From: Prorocentrum cordatum
Lineage: Eukaryota; Sar; Dinophyceae; Prorocentrales; Prorocentraceae
Reading direction: 5' to 3'
Assembly: GCA_963575745.1 (NCBI GenBank)
Contig: CAUYUJ010005047.1
Location: 122,001-186,000, forward strand
Length of the DNA: 64,000 nucleotides
Under the pieces are notes generated by a model that saw only the letters and a program-made list of their open reading frames with translations, ran no database searches and was not told the origin of the DNA. Positions 52,881 through 63,804 of this stretch are shown here, piece by piece. The stretch's first letter is position 1, and every line of letters starts with the position of its first letter. Made by a program: the position numbers and the translations under genes.

Positions 52881-54374
52881 CAGACGGCGCTGGTGGAGAG
52901 CCTCGTGTGCGGGGGCCTCGTCTCGCAGTGCAACCTCTACGACGAGCGGGCGGCCGTCTCCTCCGACTGTCAGTGGTGCGGCTACGGCATGGGCACTCAC
53001 CACCACAGGCTGTTCTGCTGCGAGGGGACGGCGACGGTGGCGCGCGACATGGGCCTGGCTGCTGTGCGCGCCGCAGGCGCAGCTGCGGAGGTCACGGACT
53101 TGGGCTTCGTGCGGTGCCTCGTTCCGCTCGGGCTGGAGCTGGCGCCGCAGCCGGCTGCTGCTGAGCGGAGCCTGCGCGCGGGGGCCCTTCGGCGAGCTGG
53201 GTTCTCGGGCACCGTGTGCATCGACGGCTCAGCCTTTTTCCCGCAGCTGGTGGAGATCACTCGCACTGGCTGGGCGGGCATCATGGTCACCACCGACGGC
53301 CGTGTGATTGGCGGCGTGATGGGGACGGTGCCAGGCCTGGTGCAGGAGATCGGGTTTGCCGAGCTGTACGCGCTGCTGGTGGTCTTGCGAGAGGCCGACG
53401 GCGACCTGGAGATCATCACGGACTGCAGGAACGTGGTGGACGACTACGAGAAGGGCGAGCTGTGGTGCACCAGCCCAGAGTCCAGGTACGCGGAGCTCTG
53501 GAGCGAGGTGTGGACGCGAGCCCGCGACATGCCTGGATCGCTGGTCATCCGCTGGACCCGTGCCCACACCAGCTGGGCCGCGGCGGAGGCGGCTGGCGTG
53601 CCAGCCCACTGGCACATCGGCAACCAGGAGGCCGACAAGCGCGCCAAGGAGGGCGCCAGGCTGCACTGGGACTTCGAGGAGGCGGAGGAGCTCGCCACCC
53701 GTGTGAGCTCGGCGGCGGAGGCGAGCAAGCAGCTCCTCCGCCATCACGGCGCTGTGCTGAAAAGTGTCGCAGGCGCGGGCTGGCCTGATCGGAGTCCTCT
53801 TCCCCGTCCCTGCCCCCAGCAGGTCCTCTCCCTCGTGGCGAACCCTAACGGGCACGTCCTGGGCCGTCTTGGGAGGACCTGGGGATGTGGCATCTGTGGG
53901 GTAAGGAATGGGCTCCGATCTCGTATAGTCTGCCACCCGTGTCCTGGAGTGCCTAGGCCTGCGGCGATCGCCCATCCTTCCCATAGGCTGTGGGTGGTTC
54001 GGCGTGGGCGTGGGACGGGTGGGGGGGACGGTCGGGGCCTTGGGGGGGACGAGGCGATCGTCTTCTGTAAGCTCTGCGGGGCATACGCCCGTCGGCAGAC
54101 CCATCTGTTGGCCGTGCCCTGTCGTCCCTGGTCCAGTCGTCCCAGGGACTCGGTCCGTCTGGGGAAGCTCGCCCTGGACCGTCTCCGCGCTGGTCGTGAA
54201 CCCCAGGGCGACGTTTTTTGGGGGCACCCGTTTCCGCTCGCCCGTGGCTCGGCCCCAGGTCCGAAAGCGGTCGAGGGTGCCGAGTTTAATGTTGTGTGGG
54301 CACCGCCAGCCCTGGGTGGCGGTGCCGCGCCCGAATTCTTGGTGCCCCGAGGTTCTGAGGTGTCTTGGCCTTGA
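52880..54374 (+). pseudogene. 5'-truncated LINE ORF2 C-terminus: zinc motif, RNase H, Cys pair
   Basis: The frame is open from the GGA microsatellite (no ATG at its start) to TGA after 54371. Seen in order: WCGYGMGTHHHRLFCC (a Cys/His motif typical between RT and RNase H in dinoflagellate LINEs); RNase H with IDGSAFF (Asp 53223), FAELYALL (Glu 53361), ITDCRN (Asp 53421), RWTRAHTSW and NQEADKRAKE (Asp 53634); then a Gly/Arg linker and FCKLCGAYARR (Cys 54066 and 54075). The RNase H catalytic set is complete, so decay is recent, but the endonuclease and RT are missing. The tail includes two GGATACCAGA copies near 54443-54462 before a GGA array. Here RNase H is C-terminal, the ordinary order, unlike the intact element at 25-34.7 kb. 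Confidence 0.75.
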
Positions 54375-54454
54375 CTTCGGAGGCGGGTCCTGCCACTGAG
54401 CAGGTGAGCGAGTCTTGGCAGAGCTGGACTCGCTTGGTAGGATACCAGAGGATA

Positions 54455-54712
54455 CCAGAGGAGGAGGAGGAGGAGGAGGAGGAGGAGGAGGAGGAGGAGG
54501 AGGAGGAGGAGGAGGAGGAGGAGGAGGAGGAGGAGGAGGAGGAGGAGGAGGGGAGGAGGAGGAGGAGGAGGAGGAGGAGGAGGAGGAGGAGGAGGGCGAC
54601 TAGGAGGAGGAGGGGAGGAGGAGGAGGAGGAGGAGGAGGAGGAGGGAGGAGAGAGGAGGAGGAGGAGGAGGAGGAGGAGGAGGAGGAGGAGGAGGAAGGC
54701 CTCGGTGCCCGA
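54455..54712 (+). repeat. (GGA)n array
   Basis: Nearly pure GGA for over 240 bp, starting from GGATACCAGAGGATACCAGA at the tail of the truncated LINE. Confidence 0.97.
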
Positions 54713-54892
54713 ACACGAGCCAGCCTGCAGACGGCGGGCCCTCGAGGTGCAGCGGCGCTGCGCATCGGCACCGCGCCCCGCCCAGCAGGGCCCCGGCCCG
54801 CACGGCGCCCCCGCGCGAGGCCCCCGCGCCGGAGGCGGCGGCGGAGGCCCGCGGCGCAGCGCCCCGCCGCGCCCCGCCGCGGCAGCGGAGGG

Positions 54893-55118
54893 GCCGAGGA
54901 GGAGGAGGAGGAGGAGGAGGAGGAGGAGGAGGAGGGAGGGCGAGGAGGAGGAGGAGGAGGAGGAGGAGGAGGAGGAGGAGCAGGAGAGGAGGAGGAGCAG
55001 GAGGAGGAGGAGGAGGAGGAAGTCGGGCCTTTCCCTCTACAGAGGAGGAGGAGGAGAAGGAGGAGGAGGAGGAGGAGGAGCAAAAAGAGGAGGAAGAGCA
55101 GGAGGAGCAGGAGGAGGA
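54893..55118 (+). repeat. (GGA)n array with GCA and an embedded family A tip
   Basis: GGA runs 54893-55018 and 55045-55118, separated by the left tip of a family A element. Confidence 0.95.
55021..55044 (+). mobile_element. Family A remnant, left tip
   Basis: AGTCGGGCCTTTCCCTCTAC followed directly by a GGA array; only the left arm remains. Confidence 0.5.
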
Positions 55119-55287
55119 AATCTGGCCTGTCCCCCCACCGGGGGGAATCTTCACAAACAGGAAAGAGAAAATTGTCTGGGGCCTATTTTTGTGTCATTTT
55201 GTTTTAGCATGTTTGGGCATTTCTGGAGGTATTTTTTTTTGAATCTGTCTTGCAACATCCCCCTGTAGGCGGACATGCCTAACCTAA
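55117..55287 (+). mobile_element. Family A inverted-repeat element, copy 3
   Basis: Left arm TCTGGCCTGTCCCCCCACCG, right arm CCCCTGTAGGCGGACATGCC then TAACCTAA. The left end abuts the GGA array. Confidence 0.65.
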
Positions 55288-56115
55288 GACTACACTCGGG
55301 GGCGGCCAAGAGGGGGGCGATGACTAAGGGGGGGGGGGGCGTGCATTTCATGGCGCGGGCCATGACATTTCCTGAGATTCCATGACGCCGCTGCTTCTTT
55401 CGTTGCGTCCCCGGGTCCCCCCCTGGGCCGCGCACAGGCCTCCAGCCATGACTTGCGCCCCCCCTCCCCCTCTTTGATGAGCCTGTTTTCCACCATCACC
55501 ACCAGAAGTTGGAGGGGGGAAGGAGGTGGAGGACGAGGAGGAGGAGGACGAGGGGGCGAAGAAGGAGGATCGGGATCGGGAACGCTGGGGACGATCTCAT
55601 GCTCCACGACACATCGCCTGCAATCGCAAGCTACCTGAAAAACAAACACTCATCCCTGCGACGGCCAGCTGGCCGACCATCATCCAACTTGTGGTGCAGC
55701 TCCGAGAGCCCTGCAGGAGGGAAAGCCCCCCTCGGGCCCCGAGGCGAGCCCCACGACGGGGGGAGCGGCCCCCCTAGGAGGCGCCTGCGGGCACCAGCAC
55801 GAATCGGACTCACGCTCGGCGTCGAGGTGCCTGCACCCCTCGCTTCGGGGGGGGGGGGCGTCCTAGAGACGCCCGTAGCAGATGTGAACTCCATTGGTTC
55901 AGACTCATGTGCAGCACGTACTTGACCAGGCGGCGCACCGATCCGATCAGAGGCTGCACGGGTACTCGCAGGCCCCGTGGATGTAGCATTCGAGTTCTGG
56001 CCAGGAGGAGACACATTTGGCAATACACCCGTATTAGAACTGTCATCCCTGGCGTGCTGGAGCCCAGAGTCCATAACTTCCCTATGCCAGTCAGCAATCA
56101 CGATATCGCCAGGCC
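55288..56115. other. Unassigned stretch
   Basis: Homopolymer G runs near 55328 and 55848, short GGA tract at 55535-55560. Long minus-strand frame here shadows the ORF1-like pseudogene in the wrong phase. Confidence 0.4.
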
Positions 56116-56850
56116 TCAACGCTTCTGGATCCATTGCTGGAGGTGTCTCTCTGCCTGGCTGCGGGGCGCCGAACCTACGAGGCGCTGCGCGTTGAGCTCG
56201 GTGAGCGTGCAATACATCAGCTCCTGGAGGCCCGCCCCCGCGTTCGTGCCCAACACCACGTTCAGCTTGAACTTCACCATTCCCTACATGCGCTTGCTCT
56301 TCTCTCCCCGCGGCACCTGAAACGAGATGTGCCGAATCATCAGCGTTACCTCGGCTAGCTGCTTGTCTTTGGTCTAGGCATCCCAGAAGCTGTTGACCGC
56401 ATCCTCGTACTGGCCGATCTGGGACTGCTCCTTGATCCCCGCCATCACCATGCAGAGCACCATGAGCCAGGGAGGCCCCAGGGATCCGAGGTCCGTCGTC
56501 GCGTCGTTGGCGTGTTTCTCCTTCGGCTAGTTCACGCACTCGGTGTAGTACTTGTTGCCTTTAAGCCCCGCCTGAGCCAGACAAGACTGTTCTGACATCA
56601 GGAACGCGTCGTTGATGTTTGACTCTATCTCGGCGATGGCCCTCGCGTTGGCTAGCGCCTGGCGGACCGCCCACTTCATCGTCGAGTCGTCCGCGTGGTC
56701 CTCGCCTTGACGACCGCCGCCTCCTTTTCCTCCCCGTCCCCCGCCGCTCGCCCCAGCAGCACTGGTGTGGGCTGCCCGGGCAGGAGGGCTGTTTTCGCCC
56801 TCTGCGTGCTGAAGTCAGCGAAGTGTGAAGAACCGCGCAGGAGCGTCTGG
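56116..56850 (-). pseudogene. ORF1-like retroelement protein with in-frame stops
   Basis: A single minus-strand frame reads coherently from about 56850 to TGA at 56116-56118 except for one TGA (56815-56817) and three TAG codons (56527-56529, 56374-56376, 56284-56286). The text between them is protein-like: MKWAVRQALANARAIAEIES, then LGPPWLMVLCMVMAGIKEQS, then GMVKFKLNVVLGTNAGAGLQ and AERHLQQWI. The PPW start and the small alpha/beta segment ending in E-x-x-L-x-x-W resemble ORF1-type proteins of dinoflagellate LINEs. The recognition is by style, not alignment. Confidence 0.45.
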
Positions 56851-57091
56851 GGGGAGCTCGAAGTCCATGGCTACGTCCATGCCGAACCTCAGGGAGCCCT
56901 GGGAGGTGCGTGCACGCGTGGACGAAGTACCCGTCCAAAGTCGAGAAGCTCGAGCCACAGACACGGCACGACAGATCATCAGGGGGGGCCAGAGCACGGC
57001 GCGTATCTGTTTTGCCTCGCAGGCATCGGCCATGCAGAATCGACCCATGGAGATGTTTCTGTGCCGTCTTCTTTGTCCCAGAAGATTTCAC
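56850..57091 (-). pseudogene. Second zinc-finger segment of the decayed LINE
   Basis: LSCRVCGSSFSTLDGYFVHA then CTH gives C-x2-C-x12-H-x3-H. In a neighbouring frame NVINAQCIVCREIFWDKED follows directly from the previous segment, so at least one frameshift lies between the two fingers. Confidence 0.45.
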
Positions 57092-57108
57092 GACACACTA
57101 TGCATTGA

Positions 57109-57666
57109 TTACACGTTGTGAGTGCGTGGCAGTTTCACCGTACCGTGGGTTCGACGAATATGATTGATCAGTCCAGAACGAGATGCGAATCGGGACGAAC
57201 ACGACGGCCACGGACACACATGCAGATTCTCAGTGCACAACGCCTCGGCCTCAAGGGCCTCGAAGTCCATTAGGATGCCTGGGGGGGGGGTCTCGGAGGT
57301 CTGACAAGCACTGCGGAGGATGCCCACGTCGACCTGAACGAAATCTTTAGCGAGTTCGAACTCGAAGAAGCGAATGAGTGACCTACCAGCACGATCCCAA
57401 CATTCAGCAGCTTCAGAACTCCACTGGAGCAAGGTGTGGAGTTCATCCTGGAGACCAACAGCCCACGGATTGGCCTGGGTGTGTGCTGTGTCCTCCTCAT
57501 GGGAGACCCCCATCCCAGCAGGCGCAGTGCCCAGGAGTGCCGCCAGGTGCTGAGCGTGCGCAGCGGGGTGAGGGACACAAGCCTGAAACCAGCGAAGTCG
57601 CCAGACCCGAAGCTCAATACCTGTAGGAAGGATACGCCACCATGCAAGCACATCCAGAGACGACAA
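57109..57666 (-). pseudogene. Post-RT segment with C2H2 finger of the decayed LINE
   Basis: Begins with RVWRLRWFQACVPHP AAHAQHLAALLG, the R-x-x-W-x-x-x-x-x-x-HP pattern seen after the RT in this LINE group. It continues through PPPGILMDFEALE to HVCPWPSCSSRFASRSGLIN and HIRRTHG, a C-x4-C-x12-H-x4-H finger. Stops upstream (57667-58030) separate it from the RT part. Confidence 0.55.
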
Positions 57667-58030
57667 CGACCTTCGCCTTCCCGTTTCATGCTCCCAGCTA
57701 GTTTCCCCTCTCAGTGTTTATCTGGTAAGTGCGGCTACGGCGCAGTGCAGTGTCATGACTTGCTTGGGGCTAGTGATAAGTGCCTCCACCCCTGAGAGCG
57801 CCGCGTTGACGATGTGACATAGCAAAACGCACCCCTTCCACCTAACTGGCACGCCTTTCTGGATCCAACAAACGCCCAATCGATGGAAAGACGATTTTAT
57901 AGCAGCAATACGTTTGGTAAGTTCCGTACTGAACGCCTGTGTAGGGGTAATATACGGCCCCAGTTAATGAGCAGCATCATTCACACGTGTTTCACGGTCT
58001 CTCAGGATCGCAGCAGCACCTCGCCGACAG

Positions 58031-58786
58031 CTAGGGTGCACCGACATGATCGCCTCTTGCTTCTTTTGGTTCCGCTTCAAGGCCGATGGTGCTGAGCTCC
58101 TCGTCCAAAATACGATCATTGAGATCAAGGGGCCGACCGCGATACTGCGCACTGCAAGGAGGTCCAATGACCAGCTTTTTCAGAAGATCACCAGCGAACT
58201 TATGCAAGCCAAGGTACCCAGGTGCGGTGCCGAGGCCGAGCTCGGCGGGCAATGCCGACCAACGCAGCTTCTCGCCTTGGTCTTCCTCCTGGCACCGATG
58301 AAGCCATCGGTCGACGGGGCCCTTACATGCTCGAACGACGCTGGCCACCGCGGACGGTTCGCCCTGCAGTGCTCCACATCCAGGCCTGATCGTAATGGGG
58401 CCGTCCGACGACGGGGGCATGCAGCCTGGAGTGCGATGCCTCCGTCGACGTAGTTTCCGATCCTGCTGTTGGGCCATCGTTCTGCACGCTTCATCCAGGG
58501 ACTGGCAGCTTGGGGACGCAAGCGCGGTCGACAAGTCTTTCACGGAATCGCACCAGTGGACACCTTCCTGCGTGAGCATCCAGCCCGTGATCACGCGCGC
58601 TGCAACTGCATCCCCCCGACGGCGATGACGGAGAACGCCGTGGTCACATCCAGGATTCACAAGCTTGGGCCCGACCTTTTGGGTCCCCGCGCAGAACCCT
58701 TTACGAAGCGGATCTAACCCGTGCACTACTCGTTTCCCCCGAGGTCCAGCAATATCAGCCTTAGGTAAAGCAAACCCTTGACTCAT
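58031..58786 (-). pseudogene. Reverse transcriptase segment of the decayed LINE (FAGD motif)
   Basis: Seen: a motif-A-like DSVKDLSTALASPSCQSLDE with an apparent small insertion, ITIRPGCGALQGE (motif B of this LINE group; about 58355-58395) and KFAGDLLKKLVI (about 58182-58205), where the expected FADD has its second-to-last residue changed to Gly. It then continues LDEELSTIGLEAEPKE before a frameshift near 58075; the resumed text QEAIMSVHPSCRRG is in another frame. The loss of a metal-binding Asp and the frameshift make it inactive. Confidence 0.65.
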
Positions 58787-58855
58787 ATTCCACAGCTTAG
58801 GAACCCCGCCCCACTATCGTATACTAGCGAAGGCCCTGTGAAGCAATAACTTAGA

Positions 58856-59494
58856 CTAGTAGCCATCTGTCTTGCTACTGTCGATCCCAAGACCATCACG
58901 TGCAGTAGAGGCATCATGAGCAGTAGGCGAGCCTATACATATATGCCATAGCTCCAGGGGAAGCGCCCATGACGGGACCCCTCGACGTTTCGAGGCCCTC
59001 GAGGAGTATTTCTGGATCATCTCCAGGTCGATCGCAGCACGAACGCAAGCTGAGGACGCGCGAGCGTTATCCACCAGCCCTGGAGCGTTGGTCAGCGCAT
59101 CCAGGTGCTCACAGAACTCTGACCACGTAGCACGAGTTGCCTGCATTCTTCCCAGTTCTCCCTCTTGTCCCCATACCTCTATCCACTGATCAGCTGTTGG
59201 CAGGGCGCCATCGAGCTTCTGTAGATCCCTCTTGGCACGACCAACACGTCCTCCTGCGAGGCGTAGCGAAGGTCGGTACACGAGTGAAAAATCTCGGGTC
59301 CGCCAGGCGTCCCAGATCTCCGAGACGATTCTTTCGTTTCGACCATGACGACGACGGCGATACAGAGCCTTGCTTCGACGGGTGAAATCCCGAAGTTTCT
59401 CACAGCACGCCGGGTACTCATCATCATCGAGAGTAGGGAGTTGCCCGCGAAGCTGGCGACGAAGGGTGAGCAACGCGAGTCTCTCTTGGCACAC
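58856..59494 (-). pseudogene. Endonuclease-RT linker of the decayed LINE
   Basis: About 210 residues, basic and helical (RRSKALYRRRRHGRNERIVS), ending with VPSWALPLELWH, the W-x-x-P-x-E-x-W type sequence that precedes the RT fingers in this LINE group. It is in a different frame from its neighbours. Assignment is by position and style. Confidence 0.5.
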
Positions 59495-59943
59495 TTTGGC
59501 TCTGACGCCCGTCGTTCGCGAGCCCTGCGAGACATGTGTGGCACCCGAACTGCGGAGTCCAGATTTTTTTCTTTGATGAGTACATCTGGCCTGGGAATAG
59601 CATGCGGCTGTAGTACAGGCGGGGCGCTGAGGAATGAACCCTTTTCGTTGGGGAGGGGCTCGGTGTTCCTTAGTTTTTTCTGCAGTTCGCCTTGGATTTT
59701 GCTTGGGGTTTCGATCCGAATTCGAAGCTTAACTTGAGAAAAGGGGCCTCGTTCCTTATTCAGGGTTCCTTAGGTCAACGCCCCGACTGTAGCATACTAT
59801 CCCACATCTTTTCGAGAGCCGTTTCAACCTCCCGAAGAAGAGCTTCCCGAACGCGCCCGCCACGGACTCCCTGCATGAGCATATTTACCCCTATCCCACG
59901 TAGTGTTTTCCCTCTCGAGGCCGTCGGGGGCCTGCACTGGTCG

Positions 59944-60954
59944 TTACTGCTGCACTGGTCGAACCTGGACCGTGACAAGCACGGGTCTGTGGCCCCGAGG
60001 TTCGCGACTAGGTCTTACTTGCAATTTTCGCCCTATGGCATGAATAGGGCTGGCACGCTGCACAACATCACACCAGCGAATAGGGATGGCCACATGGTCC
60101 AGCATCGAACTGCTGTCAACCCCTCCATAAAAAATCGTGGAGTACTCTCTGAGCGTGGTAGCCGAGAACAAATCGGCTGATTCGAGCAGCTCACGAAACC
60201 TCTGATCTCCGCCTCCAAGATGTCGCTCCTTAGTTCGTATCCTTCCCACCGCCTTCGTCTCCACCTCCACCCACGTCCCCTCTCTCTTGACTAGACCCAT
60301 CCCGTCGTTAACGTCAGCCAACACAATGGGGTGAAATCGGCCTGGAAGTCTCTTGAGCGGCCCCTGTGCCCACGACGCTAACTGACGACAGCATGCAAGA
60401 TACGCTCTCATGCCCACTGCTGAGGATGGACCGAGGAGGAAAGTAGAGGCCATGATGCACAGGTGCCACCCCCCTTTGCCGCACCCGACATTGACCTCTC
60501 GGCCCTGAAGCGCAGGAGGTGGAACGGCGATCTGATGAATATCGCGTTGTTTCCATCCTGGAGGGAGGATGGCGGCGACTCCAGCAGAACGAGTGGTAAG
60601 GCTCCCTCGTGACCACCCTGCATCAACACATACACGATTCTGAATCACGAATACTTGGAAATCCAACTCGGGCACAGCCTTTCTTTGAGTATTTGGCAAT
60701 CCCACCACATTGACGTTGGCGAGCTCGAGCGAAATCTCCACGAGGCTGTCCCCTGTCGCATGAAGCGGATTGTATACGAGAGCCGAGATGACCATCGTTG
60801 GCCAGAGACCTTTGAACATGAATGGATGTGGAGTGGGGCCGTACGTTACAGATGTGGGCCCTCCTGCGCCCCGCATTCTGCAGACCTGCGCAGAAGGGTC
60901 TAGGAGAAGGAGGATGAGGAGGAGGAGGACGAGGACGACCCCCTCCCCCTCCAA
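59944..60954 (-). pseudogene. Degenerate APE-type endonuclease segment of the decayed LINE
   Basis: About 330 residues open on the minus strand. Endonuclease-fold landmarks are recognisable but damaged: ISALVYNPLHATG (Asn motif), VVGLPNTQRK (the catalytic Glu of the usual LQET is gone), PIVLADVNDGMG (for GDFND), SSMLDHVAIP (for R-x-D) and RGHRPVLV (Asp of the final DH lost). Two catalytic positions are therefore missing. The N-terminal Leu-rich start is a translated microsatellite, not a signal peptide. Confidence 0.6.
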
Positions 60955-61171
60955 CTTGTGGTGGTGGTGGTGGTGGACAACAGGCCCATCAAGTCCAATA
61001 CTGTCGCGTTGGCCTCCGCGAGTATGTCTGTCTGTCTGTCTGTCTGTATGTATGTCTGTCTGTCTGTCTGTATGTATGTATGTATGTATGTATGTATGTC
61101 TGAATGTATATATGTATATATGTATATATGTATGTATATCTATCTATATATATATATATATATATATATAA
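60905..61171 (+). repeat. GGA, TGG, TGTC/TATG and AT microsatellite cluster
   Basis: GGAGGA 60905-60935, TGG run at 60957-60975, TGTCTGTCTG and TGTATGTATG 61025-61100, ATATAT to 61170. Confidence 0.92.
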
Positions 61172-61367
61172 CACGGGGGACTGGGCCCCCGCCGGGGGCC
61201 CTGGGGCCGGGACCCGCCTCGCAAATGCCGGTCCGGGGTCCCCCGGGGACGCCCCCTCGGGCCCCACGGTGCTCCCCGAGCCAGCGCAGAGCGGCAACCG
61301 CAGGACCCCCAGGCATCTGTCGGTCTGTCAGTGGATCGCCGAAGTCAGACACGACGCACCTCAGCTA

Positions 61368-61418
61368 GAGGAGGAGGAGGAGGAGGAGGAGGAGGAGGAG
61401 GAGGAGGAGGAGGAGGAG
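61368..61418 (+). repeat. (GGA)n microsatellite
   Basis: Pure GGA, about 16 units. Confidence 0.95.
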
Positions 61419-61924
61419 CTTCGCGCTCGCTTGGGTTCTTCCAGGTCTTGGGCCCAGCCCCGCGTGTGTCTGGTGCGGAGCAGGGGCCGCCCCCGGACAA
61501 ACCGGAGCGGCGGGCTTCGAAGCTCTCTTATGTCATCTCATCACCATCACACTATACATCCCATCACAGCTCCTTCAGGTTTGCATTGTCTTGGGTGAGT
61601 TCGATCATGGACCCACTGCTGATCGCAACCATCCAACTTTCGCGCGGAAAAACGATTCCTTGCCCCATCTCCATGCCGATCCTCACCATCCCTCTACCCC
61701 AGTTGGGGAGTATACCCCTCGGAACTCGGAGGACATCGCCCACATCCCCACCTGCGGGGTGCACATCGGCCAGCCCGGCCCCGGCCACGCCCGTGGAAAG
61801 AGAGTGATCGGTGAACCGATGCTCCGAGCTATCCGCCCCCCCCCCGCCCTCCCTGCCCTGTCGGGCGCTGTCGCCAAGGCGGGGCCTTCGCCTGCTCCGC
61901 CTCCCGTGCTGCTCCTGCTGGTGT

Positions 61925-62081
61925 TAAGTCGGGCCTGCCCCTCTACAGGGGGATTATTCAAAAATAGTCAAAATGATATGGGGACTATTTTTTGAGTATT
62001 TTTGGGCATCCTTTGAGCATTTTGGGGGTATTTTTTTTCCCCGTCCAAAGTCCCCCTGTAGAGGGGACACGCCCGACGTAA
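61925..62081 (+). mobile_element. Family A inverted-repeat element, copy 4
   Basis: Left arm AAGTCGGGCCTGCCCCTCTA, right arm TAGAGGGGACACGCCCGACG: long and nearly perfect. Interior with GGGGACTATTTTTTGAGTA. Confidence 0.78.
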
Positions 62082-62396
62082 TGCCAGTGGGCGGGGTGGG
62101 GGGGGGGGGGGGGCCCGGCGGGCCACAAGGGCCGGAGGCCCCTCGGGGGTGCAGCGCAGGGGCCCCTCGGGGGCGGGCCGCCGCCCTCGCTGCAGCGGCG
62201 GGGGCGGGCCCCCCTGGCGGGCGCTGGCCGCGCAGGCTGGCGCAGGCTGCGCGCGGTGCGCCGCGTGCCGCGGCGCGCCGCGCGCGCCTGGCGGCGTGTC
62301 GTGGAGGAGCCCCCTCGCGCGAGGCCGCCGTGCGCTCGTGGCCACGGGCGGCGAAGCTGGCCGTGTGCGCGCCCTCGCGGTCTGGCTTCCGGGGCG

Positions 62397-62511
62397 CGGC
62401 GGCGACGACGACGACGGACGACGGCGACGGACGACGACGATGGACGACGACGGCGACGACGACCGACGACGACGACGGCGACGACGGACGATGACGGACG
62501 ACGACGACGAA

Positions 62512-62567
<56 letters not shown>

Positions 62568-62642
62568 ACGACGACGACGGACGACCACGACGACGACGAC
62601 GACGACGTCGACCACGACGACGACGACGACGACGACGACTAC
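62397..62642 (+). repeat. GAC array
   Basis: GACGACGACG with GGAC and ACCACG interruptions, pure between 62500 and 62565. Confidence 0.95.
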
Positions 62643-62966
62643 TCGGCGCCCGCCATGACGACGACGTACATCGGCCACGCGGATTGGCTTCGTCCACTAG
62701 GGTGTCGCCGCTTCTACTGCTCATGTTCGCCATGACGTTGTGAGTCCCCCCACATCTGGAGACACAGGAGATCGGAAAACGGCTACCCCTAGCGAAAGCG
62801 TCTGGGTGCGAGGGAGTGCGTTTCGTCTCCGGTCTCCGCGCTGCGGGCATCCGCGGTGATTGCCAGGATGGATCGCGCGGAGGCCCGCAGGAGTGAGGGG
62901 ATCAGTCAGTCAACCGTTCTCGCTCCACGCGCGCCAGCGCCGTGCCTGGCCTGACACTTCTGATTC

Positions 62967-63062
62967 GTGTGTGTGTGTGTTTTTGTTTATGTGTGTGTGT
63001 GTGTGTTTGTGTTTTTGTTTGTGTGTGTGTTTTCTTGTGTGTGTGTGTGTGTGTTTGTATGT
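62967..63062 (+). repeat. GT array with TTTGTGTTT interruptions
   Basis: GTGTGTGTGT runs broken by TTTTTGTTTATG. Confidence 0.93.
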
Positions 63063-63194
63063 TTTTTTTCGCGCGGGGCGCGGCCCAGCCGGCCAGCTGC
63101 AGCTGCTGCCGATCGCGGGGCGCCTCGGCCTCACAGCGGGGCCACTGCGTGTGGAGGGTCGCGCAGAGGGCGGCAGGAGGCCGACGAGCCATCG

Positions 63195-63360
63195 TCAGGA
63201 GGGGAAAAAACACACAGACACAATTAATCGTCGATTCCCAGGAAAATATGGGACAAACATGGGAAGTGGAGGGGAAGACAAAAGCCTAGAAAATATGGGA
63301 ACATATGGGGACTATTTCTATTTGTGTGTTTTCATTTGTGTGTCCTGGGGCCCCTTCAAA
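63195..63360 (+). mobile_element. Family L repeat, copy 3
   Basis: TCAGGAGGGGAAAAAACACA start, TTAATCGTCGATTCCCAGGA, end GTGTGTCCTGGGGCCCCTTC. No GT expansion. Confidence 0.78.
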
Positions 63361-63432
63361 TCGATGATTCTTCGGCCTCCTGCCCCCTCCCCGGCCTCTT
63401 CTCTCGCTCCAGACTCCAAGGTCCCCCCTGGG

Positions 63433-63571
63433 CTTAGGTCGGGCGTGCCCCCCTACAGGAGGAGTACTCAACAGAAGTAGTCCAAACATAGTCTGGGGAC
63501 GGTGTTCTGACCATGTCTGAGCTTGTTTGGAGTTTTGCTTATGTTTCGTCCAAGCTCCGCCTGTAGGGGGA
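63433..63571 (+). mobile_element. Family A element, copy 5, right end replaced by GGA array
   Basis: Left arm TTAGGTCGGGCGTGCCCCCC is intact. The right arm stops after CCTGTAGGGGG and continues as GGTGGA/GGA repeats, so the terminal part has been lost or overwritten. Confidence 0.65.
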
Positions 63572-63690
63572 GGTGGAGGAGGTGGAGGAGGGGGAGGAGA
63601 AAGGAGGAGGAAGGAGGAGGAGGAGGAGGAGGAGGAGGAGGAGGAGGGGGGAGGGAGGAGGGAGGGAGGAGGAGGGAGGAGGGAGGACAA
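63570..63690 (+). repeat. GGA / GGAGGGA array
   Basis: Replaces the right end of family A copy 5. Confidence 0.93.
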
Positions 63691-63804
63691 GCCCGCCCTG
63701 ACCCTGGGCCTAGGGAGTGCAGCTGCGCAAGACCTCCCTCCGCAGGCCGGTGGCGAGGCCGCGGAGCCGAAGAAGGGCAGGAAGACCGTGGTCTCCCAGG
63801 CCAC

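Larger units (their letters stand above)
56850..60960 (-). mobile_element. Decayed dinoflagellate-type LINE, reverse strand
   Basis: Consecutive minus-strand reading frames give, 5' to 3', an endonuclease-like segment, a linker, an RT, a post-RT segment and zinc fingers, in the usual LINE order but broken by frameshifts. The 5' side abuts a GGA/TGG/TGTC microsatellite cluster. No target duplication found. Individual parts are listed separately. Confidence 0.75.

Noticed and set aside
54365-55207. Long Glu/Arg/Gly or Ser/Leu/Pro reading frames on both strands
   Set aside because: They are translations of GGA arrays; every frame is open because the repeat has no stop codon. The same holds for frames in 107-360, 1344-1904, 4016-5056, 6437-7205, 10273-11209, 13739-14777 and 63286-63985.
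62860-63213. Cys/Val-rich frame like a secreted peptide
   Set aside because: Translation of the GT array.
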